Of a stretch of 64,000 nucleotides of DNA, positions 16,421-26,283 are shown piece after piece (position 1 is the stretch's first letter; each line of letters starts with the position of its first letter). The DNA comes from WLMZ01 sp037140375 (GTDB taxonomy: Bacteria; Actinomycetota; Acidimicrobiia; Acidimicrobiales; Ilumatobacteraceae): assembly GCA_037140375.1 (NCBI GenBank), contig JBAXER010000004.1, positions 7,123 through 71,122 of the forward strand, in the 5' to 3' direction. Made by a program: the position numbers and the translations under genes. Under the pieces are notes generated by a model, which had not been told where the DNA came from, searched no databases, and saw only the letters and a list, made by a program, of their open reading frames with translations.

Positions 16421-18351
16421 TTGTAGCTCCGAGTCGCGAGGTGGACAGTTTCAAATTCGAGTGGCTCAACATTGCGGATCGCCGACATTGGGTCGCCGTT
16501 CCATTCCCATGCGGCCACATGGGCGAAGTTTTCGTCGTCGCGCTTAGCTTCGCCTTCGTCGTCTTGGTATTCGGTACGGAAGTGGCCGCCGCAGCTTTCG
16601 TTGCGCTCGAGCGCATCGCGGCACATGAGCATTCCGAGTTGGAAGAAGTCGTCGACACGACCGGCCTTCTCGAGGGTCTGGTTGATGCTGTCGCCATCGC
16701 CGGTAACGCGCAGATCGTTCTGGAACTCTTCGTACAGCGGTGGCAGATCGGCGAGGGCCTGCTTGAGGCCGGCCTCGGTGCGCTCCATTCCGCAGTTGTC
16801 CCAGATGATCTTGCCCAACTCACGGTGGAACCAATCGGGTGAACGCTTGCCGTTGGTGCCGAGGTAGCGGCTGTAACGGTCGCGGGCTTCTTGCTCGGCC
16901 AGCTTGAACGCTGGATGATCGGTGCCCGGAATCGGCTTGTTGAGCAACGGAGCAAGCTCGTTGCCGATGGTGTACGGCAACACGAAGTAACCATCGGCGA
17001 GACCCTGCATCAGCGCCGAAGCACCGAGGCGGTTTGCGCCGTGATCGCTGAAGTTGGCCTCGCCAGCGGCGTAGAGGCCGGGCACCGTGGTCTGCAGTTC
17101 ATAGTCGACCCACAGGCCGCCCATCGTGTAGTGAGTGGCCGGGTAGATGCGCATTGGTGTGTCGTATGGGTTCTCGCCCGAGATGCGCTCGTACATCTCG
17201 AACAAGTTGCCGTAGCGCTCTTGCACCACGTCTTTGCCGAGGCGCTCGATGGCGGCTGCGAAGTCGAGGTTGACACCGTTCTTCAGTGGGCCAACACCGC
17301 GACCCGAATCGACGGCACGCTTCGCGGCACGTGACGCAATGTCGCGAGGCGCCAGGTTGCCGAAGCTCGGGTAGAGGCGCTCGAGCACGTAGTCGCGCTC
17401 GTTCTCGGGAATCTGTGCGGCTGGGCGGGCGTCGCCTGGGTTGAGCGGCACCCACACACGACCGTCGTTACGAAGCGACTCGCTCATCAAGGTGAGCTTC
17501 GACTGCGTTGGGTCGCTTTGCGGAATGCACGTTGGGTGAATCTGGGTGTAGCACGGGTTAGCGAACATCGCTCCCTTGCGGTGGGCACGCCATGCAGCCG
17601 TCACGTTGCACTGCATTGCGTTGGTGCTGAGGAAGAACACGTTGCCGTATCCGCCCGTGGCCAACACCACTGCGTGAGCAGCGTGCGACTGAAGTTCGCC
17701 GGTGAGTAGGTCGCGAACCACGATGCCAGCGCAACGACCATCGACAACCACCGTGTCGACCAGTTCGGTGCGGTTGTAGAGGTTGACTCCACCAAGGCCC
17801 ACTTGGCGAGCGAGTTGCTGATAGGCGCCGAGCAGCAACTGCTGGCCGGTCTGACCACGCGCATAAAACGTGCGGCTGACCTGTGCGCCGCCGAAGCTGC
17901 GGTTGTCGAGCAAGCCGCCGTATTCGCGCGCGAAGGGCACACCTTGCGCAACCATCTGGTCGATGATGTCGACGCTGACTTCGGCGAGGCGATGCACGTT
18001 GCCTTCGCGAGCGCGGAAGTCGCCGCCCTTAATGGTGTCGTAGAACAAGCGGTGCACGCTGTCGCCATCGCCGCGATAGTTCTTGGCTGCGTTGATGCCG
18101 CCCTGAGCCGCAATCGAGTGGGCACGACGAGGTGAGTCGTGGAACGTGAAGGCATCGACCTGGTAACCCAACTCGGCGAGCGTGGCCGCAGCCGACGCAC
18201 CCGCAAGTCCGGTACCGATCACGATGATCTTGAACTTGCGCTTGTTGTTGGGGTTCACCAACTTCATGTCTTCTTTAAAGTTATTCCACTTGTCGGCGAT
18301 GGGGCCTTCGGGAACCTTGGAGTTGAGGCGGGGGTCAGTTGCAGTAGTCAT
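16417..18351 (-). CDS. sdhA: Succinate dehydrogenase flavoprotein subunit
   Basis: A 644-residue FAD subunit oxidising succinate to fumarate. The dinucleotide-binding GTGLAGASAAATLAELGY is near residue 47, and the covalent-flavin site is HSIAAQGGINAAKN. Active-site segments include HPTCIP and the C-terminal capping region with MRIYPATHYTMGG. Length and gene order (sdhC 6 bases upstream, sdhB overlapping downstream) fit the actinobacterial menaquinone-type enzyme with a single membrane anchor. Confidence 0.96.
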   Translation of the reverse strand: MTTATDPRLNSKVPEGPIADKWNNFKEDMKLVNPNNKRKFKIIVIGTGLAGASAAATLAELGYQVDAFTFHDSPRRAHSIAAQGGINAAKNYRGDGDSVHRLFYDTIKGGDFRAREGNVHRLAEVSVDIIDQMVAQGVPFAREYGGLLDNRSFGGAQVSRTFYARGQTGQQLLLGAYQQLARQVGLGGVNLYNRTELVDTVVVDGRCAGIVVRDLLTGELQSHAAHAVVLATGGYGNVFFLSTNAMQCNVTAAWRAHRKGAMFANPCYTQIHPTCIPQSDPTQSKLTLMSESLRNDGRVWVPLNPGDARPAAQIPENERDYVLERLYPSFGNLAPRDIASRAAKRAVDSGRGVGPLKNGVNLDFAAAIERLGKDVVQERYGNLFEMYERISGENPYDTPMRIYPATHYTMGGLWVDYELQTTVPGLYAAGEANFSDHGANRLGASALMQGLADGYFVLPYTIGNELAPLLNKPIPGTDHPAFKLAEQEARDRYSRYLGTNGKRSPDWFHRELGKIIWDNCGMERTEAGLKQALADLPPLYEEFQNDLRVTGDGDSINQTLEKAGRVDDFFQLGMLMCRDALERNESCGGHFRTEYQDDEGEAKRDDENFAHVAAWEWNGDPMSAIRNVEPLEFETVHLATRSYK

Positions 18352-18357
18352 GGGTCC

Positions 18358-19131
18358 TCACTGACCAACGATGCCGGCGAGCACGGCAATGGGAAACGAC
18401 ACGTTGCCAACGACAACGATGGTGGCAATGGCCGTGGCAAGCCAGCGTCGCCACTTGTTAAAGCGAGGGTTGCTCCAGCCGATGCTCTGGAACAAGCTCC
18501 AGACACCGTGGAACAGGTGGGTTCCGAGCGCGATGTTGGCAACGATGTAGAGCAGCGCCACCGGTGGGCGCTCGAAGCTGCGAACCACGTTGCCGTAGGC
18601 GTCGCCACGAACGAAGACACCATCGGCCGTGGTGGTGCCCAGCGCATTGGCCGTGCCCCACGTGAGGTCGGCGAGATGCCAGAACACGAAGAGGAACACG
18701 ATGATGCCAGTCCAGCGCATGGTACGGCTGGCGAACGTGGCCACTTGGTAGTCACGAGGCGACTGGTACTTCACCGATCGCGCCCCACGGTTGAGCAACG
18801 TGAGGCCGTAGGCGGCATGAACGTGCAGCACCACAGCACCGAGCAACCCTGCGCGAAGGATCCACAAAAATACCGTGCGCGGCAGGATGGGCACGAGGAG
18901 CTCGCGGAGGAACTCGGCGTAGTGATTGAAGTCCTCTTTGCCGAGGTACATCTTCAAGTTGCCGATCATGTGGGTGATCACAAAACCGATGAGGAGTACA
19001 CCGGTGATCGCCATCACGTACTTCTTGCCAACGGCAGTTGAGTACAGGTCGAGCAAGAACGGCTTGCGCTTCTTGGCCCGATGAGCGGTACCCGTGACCG
19101 GGCCTCGCGTCGTGTTCGTTGTCTGTGCCAT
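18358..19131 (-). CDS. sdhC: Succinate dehydrogenase cytochrome b558-type membrane anchor
   Basis: A 257-residue membrane protein with about five hydrophobic helices, the size of the fused b558 anchor found in Bacillus and Actinobacteria. No separate sdhD is present. Histidines in transmembrane positions (GFVITHMIGN, VVLHVHAAYG, FVFWHLADL, GTHLFHGVWSL) are candidate heme ligands for two hemes. About 25 basic, polar residues precede the first helix. It opens the sdhCAB operon, divergent from the pyrophosphatase gene across about 218 bases. Confidence 0.93.
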   Translation of the reverse strand: MAQTTNTTRGPVTGTAHRAKKRKPFLLDLYSTAVGKKYVMAITGVLLIGFVITHMIGNLKMYLGKEDFNHYAEFLRELLVPILPRTVFLWILRAGLLGAVVLHVHAAYGLTLLNRGARSVKYQSPRDYQVATFASRTMRWTGIIVFLFVFWHLADLTWGTANALGTTTADGVFVRGDAYGNVVRSFERPPVALLYIVANIALGTHLFHGVWSLFQSIGWSNPRFNKWRRWLATAIATIVVVGNVSFPIAVLAGIVGQ

Positions 19132-19349
19132 CAGATGGGGACGGCCTTTCGTGGATCGGTTATCCGCTGCTCAAAGTGGAGCACACCTGACCGTAGTCCT
19201 CGGGGCACGGTGGATGATAAATCGCAGACTGGATTGTGTTTCACACGACCGTTTCGTCGCTCACCCGGTTTATTCCCTACACTCTTGCCGTTCCCATCAA
19301 TGGCTCGTGCAATCTGGTGCGCGCCCACACTCAGGACAAAGGTTCACCC

Positions 19350-21662
19350 GTGTCAGGAATCCTCGCCGAAGGCGGCTATCAGGAATTTGCACTCAAGGGC
19401 GGCGAATGGGCAGTACTACTGCTTTCCGTCGGCGCTGCACTCATCGCTCTCGCCGTTGGGCTCTTCCTTGCGAAGAGTGTCATGGCTGCAGATGCAGGCT
19501 CACCCAAAATGCAAGAGATTGCCAAAGCAATTCAAGAAGGCGCCGCTGCTTATCTCAGGCGTCAGTTCAAGACCATTGGCGTCATCTTGGTGCCACTGGC
19601 AATCATCGTGTTCGTCACCTCCAAGGCCATCATCAAGGCCGACGGCACTGAGGCGCTCGGATTTGCGCAAACTGGCCTGTGGCGCACGGTGGCGTTCATC
19701 CTCGGATGTTTCGCATCGGGCTTTACCGGTTATATCGGTATGACCCTCGCCACCCGAGGCAACGTGCGCACCGCCGCCGCTGCCCTCACCAACAGCATGC
19801 CGAAGGCACTCGACGTCGCCTTCCGCACTGGTGGAGTCGCCGGCATGTTCACCGTGGGCCTCGGCCTGCTTGGTGCAACCGGCATCATCATGATCTTCCA
19901 GAACAGCGCCTCGGTCATCCTGATCGGCTTCGGCTTTGGCGGCTCGCTGCTCGCCCTGTTCCTGCGCGTTGGTGGTGGCATCTTCACCAAGGCTGCCGAC
20001 GTTGGCGCCGACTTGGTCGGCAAGGTCGAAGCCGGTATCCCCGAAGACGACCCACGCAACCCGGCAACCATTGCCGACAACGTGGGCGACAACGTGGGCG
20101 ACTGCGCCGGTATGGCCGCCGACTTGTTCGAGAGCTACGAGGTCACCCTCGTTGCCTCGATCATCTTGGGTGTTGCAGCCTTCAAGTCGATTGACGCCAA
20201 CCCGGCCCTCGGCTTGATCTTCCCGCTCGCCGCTCGCGCCATTGGCGTGGTTGCGTCGATCATCGGCATCTTCTTCGTGAAGGCCAAAGAGGGCGAGACC
20301 AACGCCCTCAAGCCAATCAACCGTGGCTTCTTGGTGGCCGGCACGCTCACCCTCATCGGCACGCTCATCGTGGCGCTGGCTTACGTCGGCAACGACAAGA
20401 GCAACGCTGGCTGGAAATGCTTCGGTGCCGTGGCCATTGGCCTTGTGCTTGCTCAGCTCATCAGCCGCCTCACCGAGTACTACACCGCAACGCACTTCAC
20501 CCCGGTGAAGGAAATCGCCGAAAGCGCCGAGACGGGCCCAGCCACTGTTGTGCTCGCCGGTACCGCCAGCGGCATGGAGAGCTCGGTCTACGCCATCATC
20601 GCCATCGCAATCGCCTTGGGCGCAGCGCTGGTGCTGGGCGACGGCAACCTGCAGTTCTCGTTCTACCTCGTCGCCCTGTGCGGCATGGGCATGTTGGCAA
20701 CCACCGGCATCATCGTGGCCGAGGACACCTTCGGTCCCGTCAGCGACAACGCTGCCGGCATCGCCGAAATGTCGGGCGAGTTCCACGGCGAAGCCGAGCG
20801 CATCATGGTCAGCCTCGACGCCGTGGGTAACACCACAAAGGCAGTCACCAAGGGCTTCGCCATCGGCTCAGCGGTTATCGCCGCCGTGGCCTTGTTCGCC
20901 AGTTTTATTGAGACCGCAGCAGACGAGACGCTCACCAAGGACGTCATCGATGCCGCACTCAAGACGCAGCGCGGCGTGTTCGACCTGATCCCAATCAACG
21001 TTGCCGACCCGAAGATCTTCATCGGCTTGCTCATCGGCGGCGCCGTGCCGTTCATGTTCAGCGCCTTGGCCATTCGCGCCGTCGGCCGCACAGCCGGTGT
21101 CGTCGTGCAAGAAGTTCGCAAGCAGTTCGCCGACGGCAAGATCATGCGTGGCGAAAAGGAGCCCGAGTACGGCCCAGTCATCGACATCTGCACCGAGGCA
21201 TCGTTGCGTGAGCTCACCACCCCAGCTTTGCTGGCAGTGCTCACACCAGTGATCGTCGGCTTCGGCATCGACTTCAAGGCCCTCGGCGCATTCTTGGCCG
21301 CGGTCATCTTGGTCGGTCAGCTCATGGCTAACTACTTGTCAAACGCCGGTGGCGCTTGGGACAACGCCAAGAAGTACATCGAAGACGGCAACCACGGCGG
21401 CAAGGGCAGCGATGCTCACAAGGCAGCCGTTATCGGCGACACCGTTGGTGACCCATTCAAGGACACCGCCGGCCCAGCGCTGAACCCACTCATCAAGGTG
21501 ATGAACCTGGTCTCGTTGCTCATCCTGCCCGCCATCATCGGCCTGCAGCACAACGACGGTGCCCGCTTCTCGATTGCGGCCGCAGCGTTGGTCGCCCTCA
21601 TTGGAGCCATCATCTACAGCTCACGTCAGAGCAACACCATTGGTGGCGCCCTCAAGGCATAG
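19350..21662 (+). CDS. hppA: Membrane-bound proton-pumping pyrophosphatase, K+-independent type
   Basis: A 770-residue protein with about 16 membrane segments that couples pyrophosphate hydrolysis to proton export. The catalytic loop contains DVGADLVGKVEAG and DNVGDNVGDCAGMAADLFESY. In GNTTKAVTKGFAIGSA the first K and the T three residues on match the Lys/Thr pair that marks K+-independent H+-pumps, rather than Ala/Gly. The GTG at 19350 follows AAAGG and begins just before the first helix; the frame also allows a start at 19236. A strong terminator follows at 21703. It is divergent from sdhC. Confidence 0.93.
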   Translation: MSGILAEGGYQEFALKGGEWAVLLLSVGAALIALAVGLFLAKSVMAADAGSPKMQEIAKAIQEGAAAYLRRQFKTIGVILVPLAIIVFVTSKAIIKADGTEALGFAQTGLWRTVAFILGCFASGFTGYIGMTLATRGNVRTAAAALTNSMPKALDVAFRTGGVAGMFTVGLGLLGATGIIMIFQNSASVILIGFGFGGSLLALFLRVGGGIFTKAADVGADLVGKVEAGIPEDDPRNPATIADNVGDNVGDCAGMAADLFESYEVTLVASIILGVAAFKSIDANPALGLIFPLAARAIGVVASIIGIFFVKAKEGETNALKPINRGFLVAGTLTLIGTLIVALAYVGNDKSNAGWKCFGAVAIGLVLAQLISRLTEYYTATHFTPVKEIAESAETGPATVVLAGTASGMESSVYAIIAIAIALGAALVLGDGNLQFSFYLVALCGMGMLATTGIIVAEDTFGPVSDNAAGIAEMSGEFHGEAERIMVSLDAVGNTTKAVTKGFAIGSAVIAAVALFASFIETAADETLTKDVIDAALKTQRGVFDLIPINVADPKIFIGLLIGGAVPFMFSALAIRAVGRTAGVVVQEVRKQFADGKIMRGEKEPEYGPVIDICTEASLRELTTPALLAVLTPVIVGFGIDFKALGAFLAAVILVGQLMANYLSNAGGAWDNAKKYIEDGNHGGKGSDAHKAAVIGDTVGDPFKDTAGPALNPLIKVMNLVSLLILPAIIGLQHNDGARFSIAAAALVALIGAIIYSSRQSNTIGGALKA

Positions 21663-21702
21663 CTCAACCGCCCTTCGGGGCAACAACAATTCAGAACTGC
21701 AC

Positions 21703-21738
21703 AGCTGCCCGGACCACGTGTCCGGGCAGCTTTGTTTT
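21703..21738 (+). terminator. Rho-independent terminator of hppA
   Basis: AGCTGCCCGGA (21703-21713) pairs with TCCGGGCAGCT (21721-21731) around CCACGTG, followed by TTGTTTT. It lies 40 bases after the hppA stop. Because it precedes the dedA gene so closely, dedA probably starts at GTG 21759 and has its own promoter or relies on read-through. Confidence 0.88.
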
Positions 21739-21758
21739 GGGGCGCTAGGTTGGCGGCC

Positions 21759-22382
21759 GTGCTTGCCCTCTTCAACATCGAATCATGGATCCAAAACGGC
21801 GGACTACTGCTTCTCGCAGCCATCGTGTTCGCCGAGTCCGGCCTCTTCATCGGCTTCTTCCTGCCGGGCGACTCGTTGTTGTTCATCGCCGGTTTCTTCA
21901 CGGCGTCTTCCGCCGTCGACAACTCATTCCACCACTCGCTGTTGGTTACCGCCAGCGTTGTGGTGGTGGCCGCGATTGCGGGCGATCAGGTGGGCTACAT
22001 GTTTGGCCGCAAGGTTGGGCCGTCGCTCTTTACCCGACCCGAAAGCCGTTTGTTCAAGCCCGCCCATGTCGAACGAGCACATGCATTTCTTGAGCACCAT
22101 GGCACGAAGACAATCGTGATGGCCCGCTTCGTTCCGGTGGTGCGCACCTTTGCCCCCATCGTGGCCGGCATCGGCAACATGCGCTATCGCACCTTCGTTG
22201 TGTTCAACGTGCTCGGTGGCCTGCTGTGGGGCGGCGGACTCACCACGCTGGGCCACTTCTTGGGCGATGTCGACGTCGTGAAGAACAATGTCGAGGTGGC
22301 CAGCGTGGCCATTGTGGTGCTGTCGTTGGTTCCGGTTGGCCTCGAGTTCTTGCGCCATCGCCGAGCCTCCGCTGCAGGCTGA
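21759..22382 (+). CDS. DedA-family membrane protein
   Basis: A 207-residue SNARE-associated/DedA protein. Characteristic motifs are FAESGLFIGFFLPGDSLLF near the N-terminus and ARFVPVVRTFAPIVAG in the middle, with conserved Glu, Asp and Arg in the half-membrane regions. Four or five hydrophobic segments are visible. Family members act in membrane homeostasis, some as undecaprenyl-phosphate or lipid flippases, and need the proton gradient. The GTG at 21759 is chosen because upstream starts fall inside the hppA terminator T-tract. Which lipid it handles is unknown. Confidence 0.88.
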   Translation: MLALFNIESWIQNGGLLLLAAIVFAESGLFIGFFLPGDSLLFIAGFFTASSAVDNSFHHSLLVTASVVVVAAIAGDQVGYMFGRKVGPSLFTRPESRLFKPAHVERAHAFLEHHGTKTIVMARFVPVVRTFAPIVAGIGNMRYRTFVVFNVLGGLLWGGGLTTLGHFLGDVDVVKNNVEVASVAIVVLSLVPVGLEFLRHRRASAAG

Positions 22383-22393
22383 GCAACCACTCG

Positions 22394-25300
22394 CTAACCG
22401 GCACCGAAACTCACGTTGAGGTCCACCACCACGTGGGCGGGCACCGAGGAGAACACGCATATCTGCGAGCTCGCGCTCACCGCAACGGTGACCGCCTCGG
22501 CCACTGTCTGACCCGCAACAAAGTTCACGTTCGAAACGAACGGAGGTGTCGCGGTGCACGGGTAGGCCGTCACGAATCCGGCCGACTCTGGTTCTGTGAC
22601 CGTTATGTTCAGCGTGACAGCAGTGGCTTGCGCTGGCACGGCCACGTGCAGCACGGCACCGCCGCCGCCAAGCCTGTTGCCGTTCGTTGAACCGGTGATC
22701 TGACGGGTGTCTGCCAGACGCTCAACCTGACCCGAGATTGGCACGCCGGTGCCTGCGCTTGGCGAGAAGTCGGCCATGACATCAACCACGAGGTGCGTGG
22801 GGGCCGACGTATACAAACAGATCGTTCCCAACGCGCCCACGGCAGACGTTGCCGGAGTCGACACCGTTTGACCCGCCGCAAAGTTCACGTTCGATGCCCA
22901 CGGTCGAGCTCCGCCGCACGGATACACGGTGACGAAGCCGGCCCAACCAGGTTCGGTAACGGTCACGCTGAGTACGACCGCAGTTGCATCGGGGGCCACA
23001 CCACCAACACCAGCCACGACCAGTTCATGAACAGCCCCCGCAGGGAACTTTGCACCTGACGAGACCCGGCTATCGAGCAGCCTCGTCGGCGTAAACGCAT
23101 GCAGGGCGCCTGAGCCCGACGCCGAACTCCACGCGCCGTCTACGTCGATCACAACGTGGGTGGCAACCGACGTGTAGACGCACACGCGACCGTTGGCGCC
23201 CACGAAAACGCTTGCCGCATTCGACACTGTGAGGCCCGGCACGAAGTTGAGATTCGACGACCACGGCCGACTGCTGCCGCACGGATACACCGTGATGAAA
23301 CCACTTCCGTCGGAGTCGGTGGCGGTAACGCTGAGCAACACGGCGATTGCATCCGAGGGGATACCCGAGCGACCGACCATCAACAGTTCATGATCTGACC
23401 CCGCTGGATACTTCGCTGCGCCGTCGCGGGTGTCGAGTAATCGCGCCGGAGTCATCGCGACAAATCCGTAGAGGGACATCGAGCCAACGAACTGATGGCT
23501 CACCGACCCCTTTGCATTGGTTGCCGTGACCGTGAAATCAAAGGCACCTCCGGGGGCAGCAACAATGCCAGCGATAGCTCCGGTCACCACGTTCAGCGAG
23601 AGGCCTGCCGGCAGCGATCCAGCCGTCACCGAATAGGTAGGCGCGGGGATAGCCGCCGCGGCAAGACCATCGGCAAACGACTCGCCAATCGTCATTGTGG
23701 CCAACGTGACATCGGTCCATGTGGGCGCCTGATACACGGTGCCTACGAAGCGGTACTCGACATGACCCAATGAGTTCGATGCCCTCAGGGTCACGTCGAA
23801 CCCACCGCCCGGCGCCGAAGGTGTGCCAGTAACTGCACCGGTCGTTGCATTCAGCGTCAACCCAGTCGGCAACGCGCGCGCAATCACCGAATAGGTAGGC
23901 GCCGGGAGCCCTGCTGCGCCGACGCCGTCGTCGAACGCTGCGCCAACGAGCATCTCGGCCAGCACTACATCGCTCCACACGGGCGACTGGTACACGCTGC
24001 CAACGAACGCTTGCTCGACCGCGCCACTCACGTTGCTCGCCGCGACGGTAAACGTGAACGCGCCAGAGGCCGAGGGCAAACCGGTAATCGCACCCGTCGT
24101 TGCGTTCAGCCACAGCCCTATTGGCAACGCTCCAAACAAAACCGCATACGTAGGCGCCATCACGCCCGAGGCTGAAACGCCGTCAGCAAACGACGTTCCA
24201 ACCACAACCTGACCAAGCGTCACGTCGATCCAGGCGGGTGCCTCAAATACGTAACCGGTGAACTGATGCGACGTTGCATCGCCAATGCCGTTGGCTGCCC
24301 GCACCGTGAAATCAAACGCTCCACCAGGCGTGCTTGGGGTACCGGTGACGCTGCCACTGGTCGCGTTGAGCAATAGTCCACTCGGCAGTGCTCCGTCAGT
24401 AAGCGAATAGGTGGGGTTGGGCATGCCGGCGGCTAACACTGCGTCGGCGAACAGCGTGCCGACGACCATCTGGCCGAGCACCACATCGGTCCACTGCGGG
24501 GATTCGTCAACCGTGCCCGTGAAGTCGTGGGCTACCGAGCCCGACAGGTTGGCGGCGGTGATCGTGAAGGCGAATGCGCCGGAATGCGACGGGGTGCCTG
24601 TGACCGCTCCGGTCGACTCAGCCAGCGACAGGCCTATCGGTAACGCGCCGGCCGTGACTGCGTAGGTGGGCGGCAACACTCCCGAGGCCGCCACGGCATC
24701 GGTGAAGGCGACGCCAACAACCATCGCACCGAGCGCGGTGTCGGTCCATGCCGGGCGTTGTGGAGTGGTGAACGACACGATGGCGCCGTTGACAGTGCCG
24801 ACCGCGTTCGTGGCTGACACTCGGAAGTAATACGTGGTTCCGGTGGCCAAGCTCGCAAGGTCCAGCGACACCGACGTGTCCGCTATTCCGAGCACCGGAG
24901 ATTCAGTGGCAGCCGCGGCAATGCAGCCCGCAAGATCTGGCGCTGTGCCCCAGCAAAATGCCACGGTGGTGTCTGCAGAGCGAGCGTTCACGGTGCCGTG
25001 CAGGGTGGCTGCAGTATCGCCGATGCCTGAAGCGGCCAGCGTGGTCACTGTTGGAACATCAGCAACGTGGATGGCCACGGTGGTCGACGCGCTCGTGGCC
25101 GGACTCGGCTGAGTGTCTACCGCGACATACGTGAAGCTGTCGTCGCCCACGAAGGTGGCAAGGGTTGGCGTATATGTAAACGACCCGGTTGAGCCAGCGC
25201 CAACGGCCATCGTCACCTCGCCGTGCGACGCTGCGGTGAACGAACTCACTTCGAGCGCAGAACCACCATCGTCGTTATCGAGCACGCCCGCCGGAGTAGA

Positions 25301-26212
25301 GCCAGCCGTTGCCACAAAGGTGTGGCCCGCTGTCGCCGAGTACGTGTCGGGGTTGGCGATCGGGGCCGCATACGGACTCAACGCTGCGGGGCACGAAGCG
25401 CCATCGCCTTGGACAGACATGTCGACCAGCGAGGCAACAAGCACCGCAGTGGTTGATGCTGGCGAGGCCAATGAATACAGGCGATGTTGGGTATCCCTGA
25501 AGAAATACAGCGCGCCGCTGGAGTCGCTCCATGCGCTACTGAATCGTTCTCGAGGAGAAGCGCCAGTGATCGACGTGGCGAATGCGAACATTGCCGTTGT
25601 CACCCCAGACCCATCGATGGTCAGCGTTGCGGTGTACAGGATGCTTCCATTGAAGCCGTAGGCCACATCGCCAAGCACGACAATGTCGAGCGCTCGGGCG
25701 AAGTCCCACGCAACACCATCAACAAGCACCGGGGTTGCGACTCGAGTCTCGACGTTGATGTCGAACCAGTTGTCTGCGCTGTTGTAAACCAGCAAGTGTC
25801 CGCTGCTGGTGAAGTCTCCACCCTGAGGCTGATACACCGGCGGGGTGATTGGGCCGACATCGGTAAACACACCTGCGCTGTCGATTCTGTACAGGTCGCT
25901 CAATGATGCGGCCGTGCTCACCACGCCGTAGATCGAGTTGTCTTGGGTGCGATAACCAATGGCGTTGAGATCGCCCACCGCAATCGTGTCCGACCCGATG
26001 GCGGTGTAGTCGCTGGTCGCCGGAGCAACGGCGTAGAAGTGGTTCGCCGACACCTGAAAGAAGCCTCGCGGGCAAACGGGCACCCCGTCGGCAAACGCTT
26101 GCGGCACGGCCGAAGCGGCCACGCCCACGATCATCACGACGTTTGCTGCGAGCAGCAGCATCGCTGCGACGCGAGCAACAACGAGTAGGGGCTGTGCTCG
26201 GCGGTGGTTCAC
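22394..26212 (-). CDS. Very large secreted modular repeat protein (surface/adhesin-like)
   Basis: A 1272-residue protein with a signal peptide (cleavage likely after A41 in QAFAD). Regions in order: a beta-rich N-terminal domain (about 45-285) of propeller-like repeats; a cadherin-like domain (about 288-380, with GVLDNDDGG and DDSFTYVAVD); a fibronectin type III-like domain (about 385-480); five 83-85 residue putative-Ig repeats, each starting P-x-W-x-D; and three C-terminal repeats of about 120 residues opening with (T)PxRLLDTR/DSR and containing VTVYPC...NVNF. No LPXTG or C-terminal membrane anchor is seen. Probable cell-surface or matrix protein; the ligand is unknown. It converges with dedA. 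Confidence 0.85.
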   Translation of the reverse strand: MNHRRAQPLLVVARVAAMLLLAANVVMIVGVAASAVPQAFADGVPVCPRGFFQVSANHFYAVAPATSDYTAIGSDTIAVGDLNAIGYRTQDNSIYGVVSTAASLSDLYRIDSAGVFTDVGPITPPVYQPQGGDFTSSGHLLVYNSADNWFDINVETRVATPVLVDGVAWDFARALDIVVLGDVAYGFNGSILYTATLTIDGSGVTTAMFAFATSITGASPRERFSSAWSDSSGALYFFRDTQHRLYSLASPASTTAVLVASLVDMSVQGDGASCPAALSPYAAPIANPDTYSATAGHTFVATAGSTPAGVLDNDDGGSALEVSSFTAASHGEVTMAVGAGSTGSFTYTPTLATFVGDDSFTYVAVDTQPSPATSASTTVAIHVADVPTVTTLAASGIGDTAATLHGTVNARSADTTVAFCWGTAPDLAGCIAAAATESPVLGIADTSVSLDLASLATGTTYYFRVSATNAVGTVNGAIVSFTTPQRPAWTDTALGAMVVGVAFTDAVAASGVLPPTYAVTAGALPIGLSLAESTGAVTGTPSHSGAFAFTITAANLSGSVAHDFTGTVDESPQWTDVVLGQMVVGTLFADAVLAAGMPNPTYSLTDGALPSGLLLNATSGSVTGTPSTPGGAFDFTVRAANGIGDATSHQFTGYVFEAPAWIDVTLGQVVVGTSFADGVSASGVMAPTYAVLFGALPIGLWLNATTGAITGLPSASGAFTFTVAASNVSGAVEQAFVGSVYQSPVWSDVVLAEMLVGAAFDDGVGAAGLPAPTYSVIARALPTGLTLNATTGAVTGTPSAPGGGFDVTLRASNSLGHVEYRFVGTVYQAPTWTDVTLATMTIGESFADGLAAAAIPAPTYSVTAGSLPAGLSLNVVTGAIAGIVAAPGGAFDFTVTATNAKGSVSHQFVGSMSLYGFVAMTPARLLDTRDGAAKYPAGSDHELLMVGRSGIPSDAIAVLLSVTATDSDGSGFITVYPCGSSRPWSSNLNFVPGLTVSNAASVFVGANGRVCVYTSVATHVVIDVDGAWSSASGSGALHAFTPTRLLDSRVSSGAKFPAGAVHELVVAGVGGVAPDATAVVLSVTVTEPGWAGFVTVYPCGGARPWASNVNFAAGQTVSTPATSAVGALGTICLYTSAPTHLVVDVMADFSPSAGTGVPISGQVERLADTRQITGSTNGNRLGGGGAVLHVAVPAQATAVTLNITVTEPESAGFVTAYPCTATPPFVSNVNFVAGQTVAEAVTVAVSASSQICVFSSVPAHVVVDLNVSFGAG
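23490..24770 (-). repeat. Five in-frame tandem Ig-like repeats (about 250 bp each)
   Basis: Within the large surface protein gene, units of about 250 bases recur five times. At protein level each carries P-x-W-x-D, V-x-G-x-x-F-x-D, PTYSV or PTYAV, G-x-LP-x-GL, and TGAVTGTPS-like strings. Divergence between units is high enough that they are probably old, but enough similarity remains for slippage or recombination to alter the copy number. Boundaries are approximate. Confidence 0.75.
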
Positions 26213-26283
26213 GACATCTCCTCGCGGAGTTTGGAGATGTCAGTAGACCCGCACTGAGTGCCGCCTGCGCGGGTCGTTCGCTC

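Noticed and set aside
19500..20786. A 428-codon open frame antisense to the pyrophosphatase gene
   Set aside because: The composition (Asp/Glu/His/Gly-rich without recognisable motifs) is what a GC-rich gene produces on its opposite strand, and hppA is certain.
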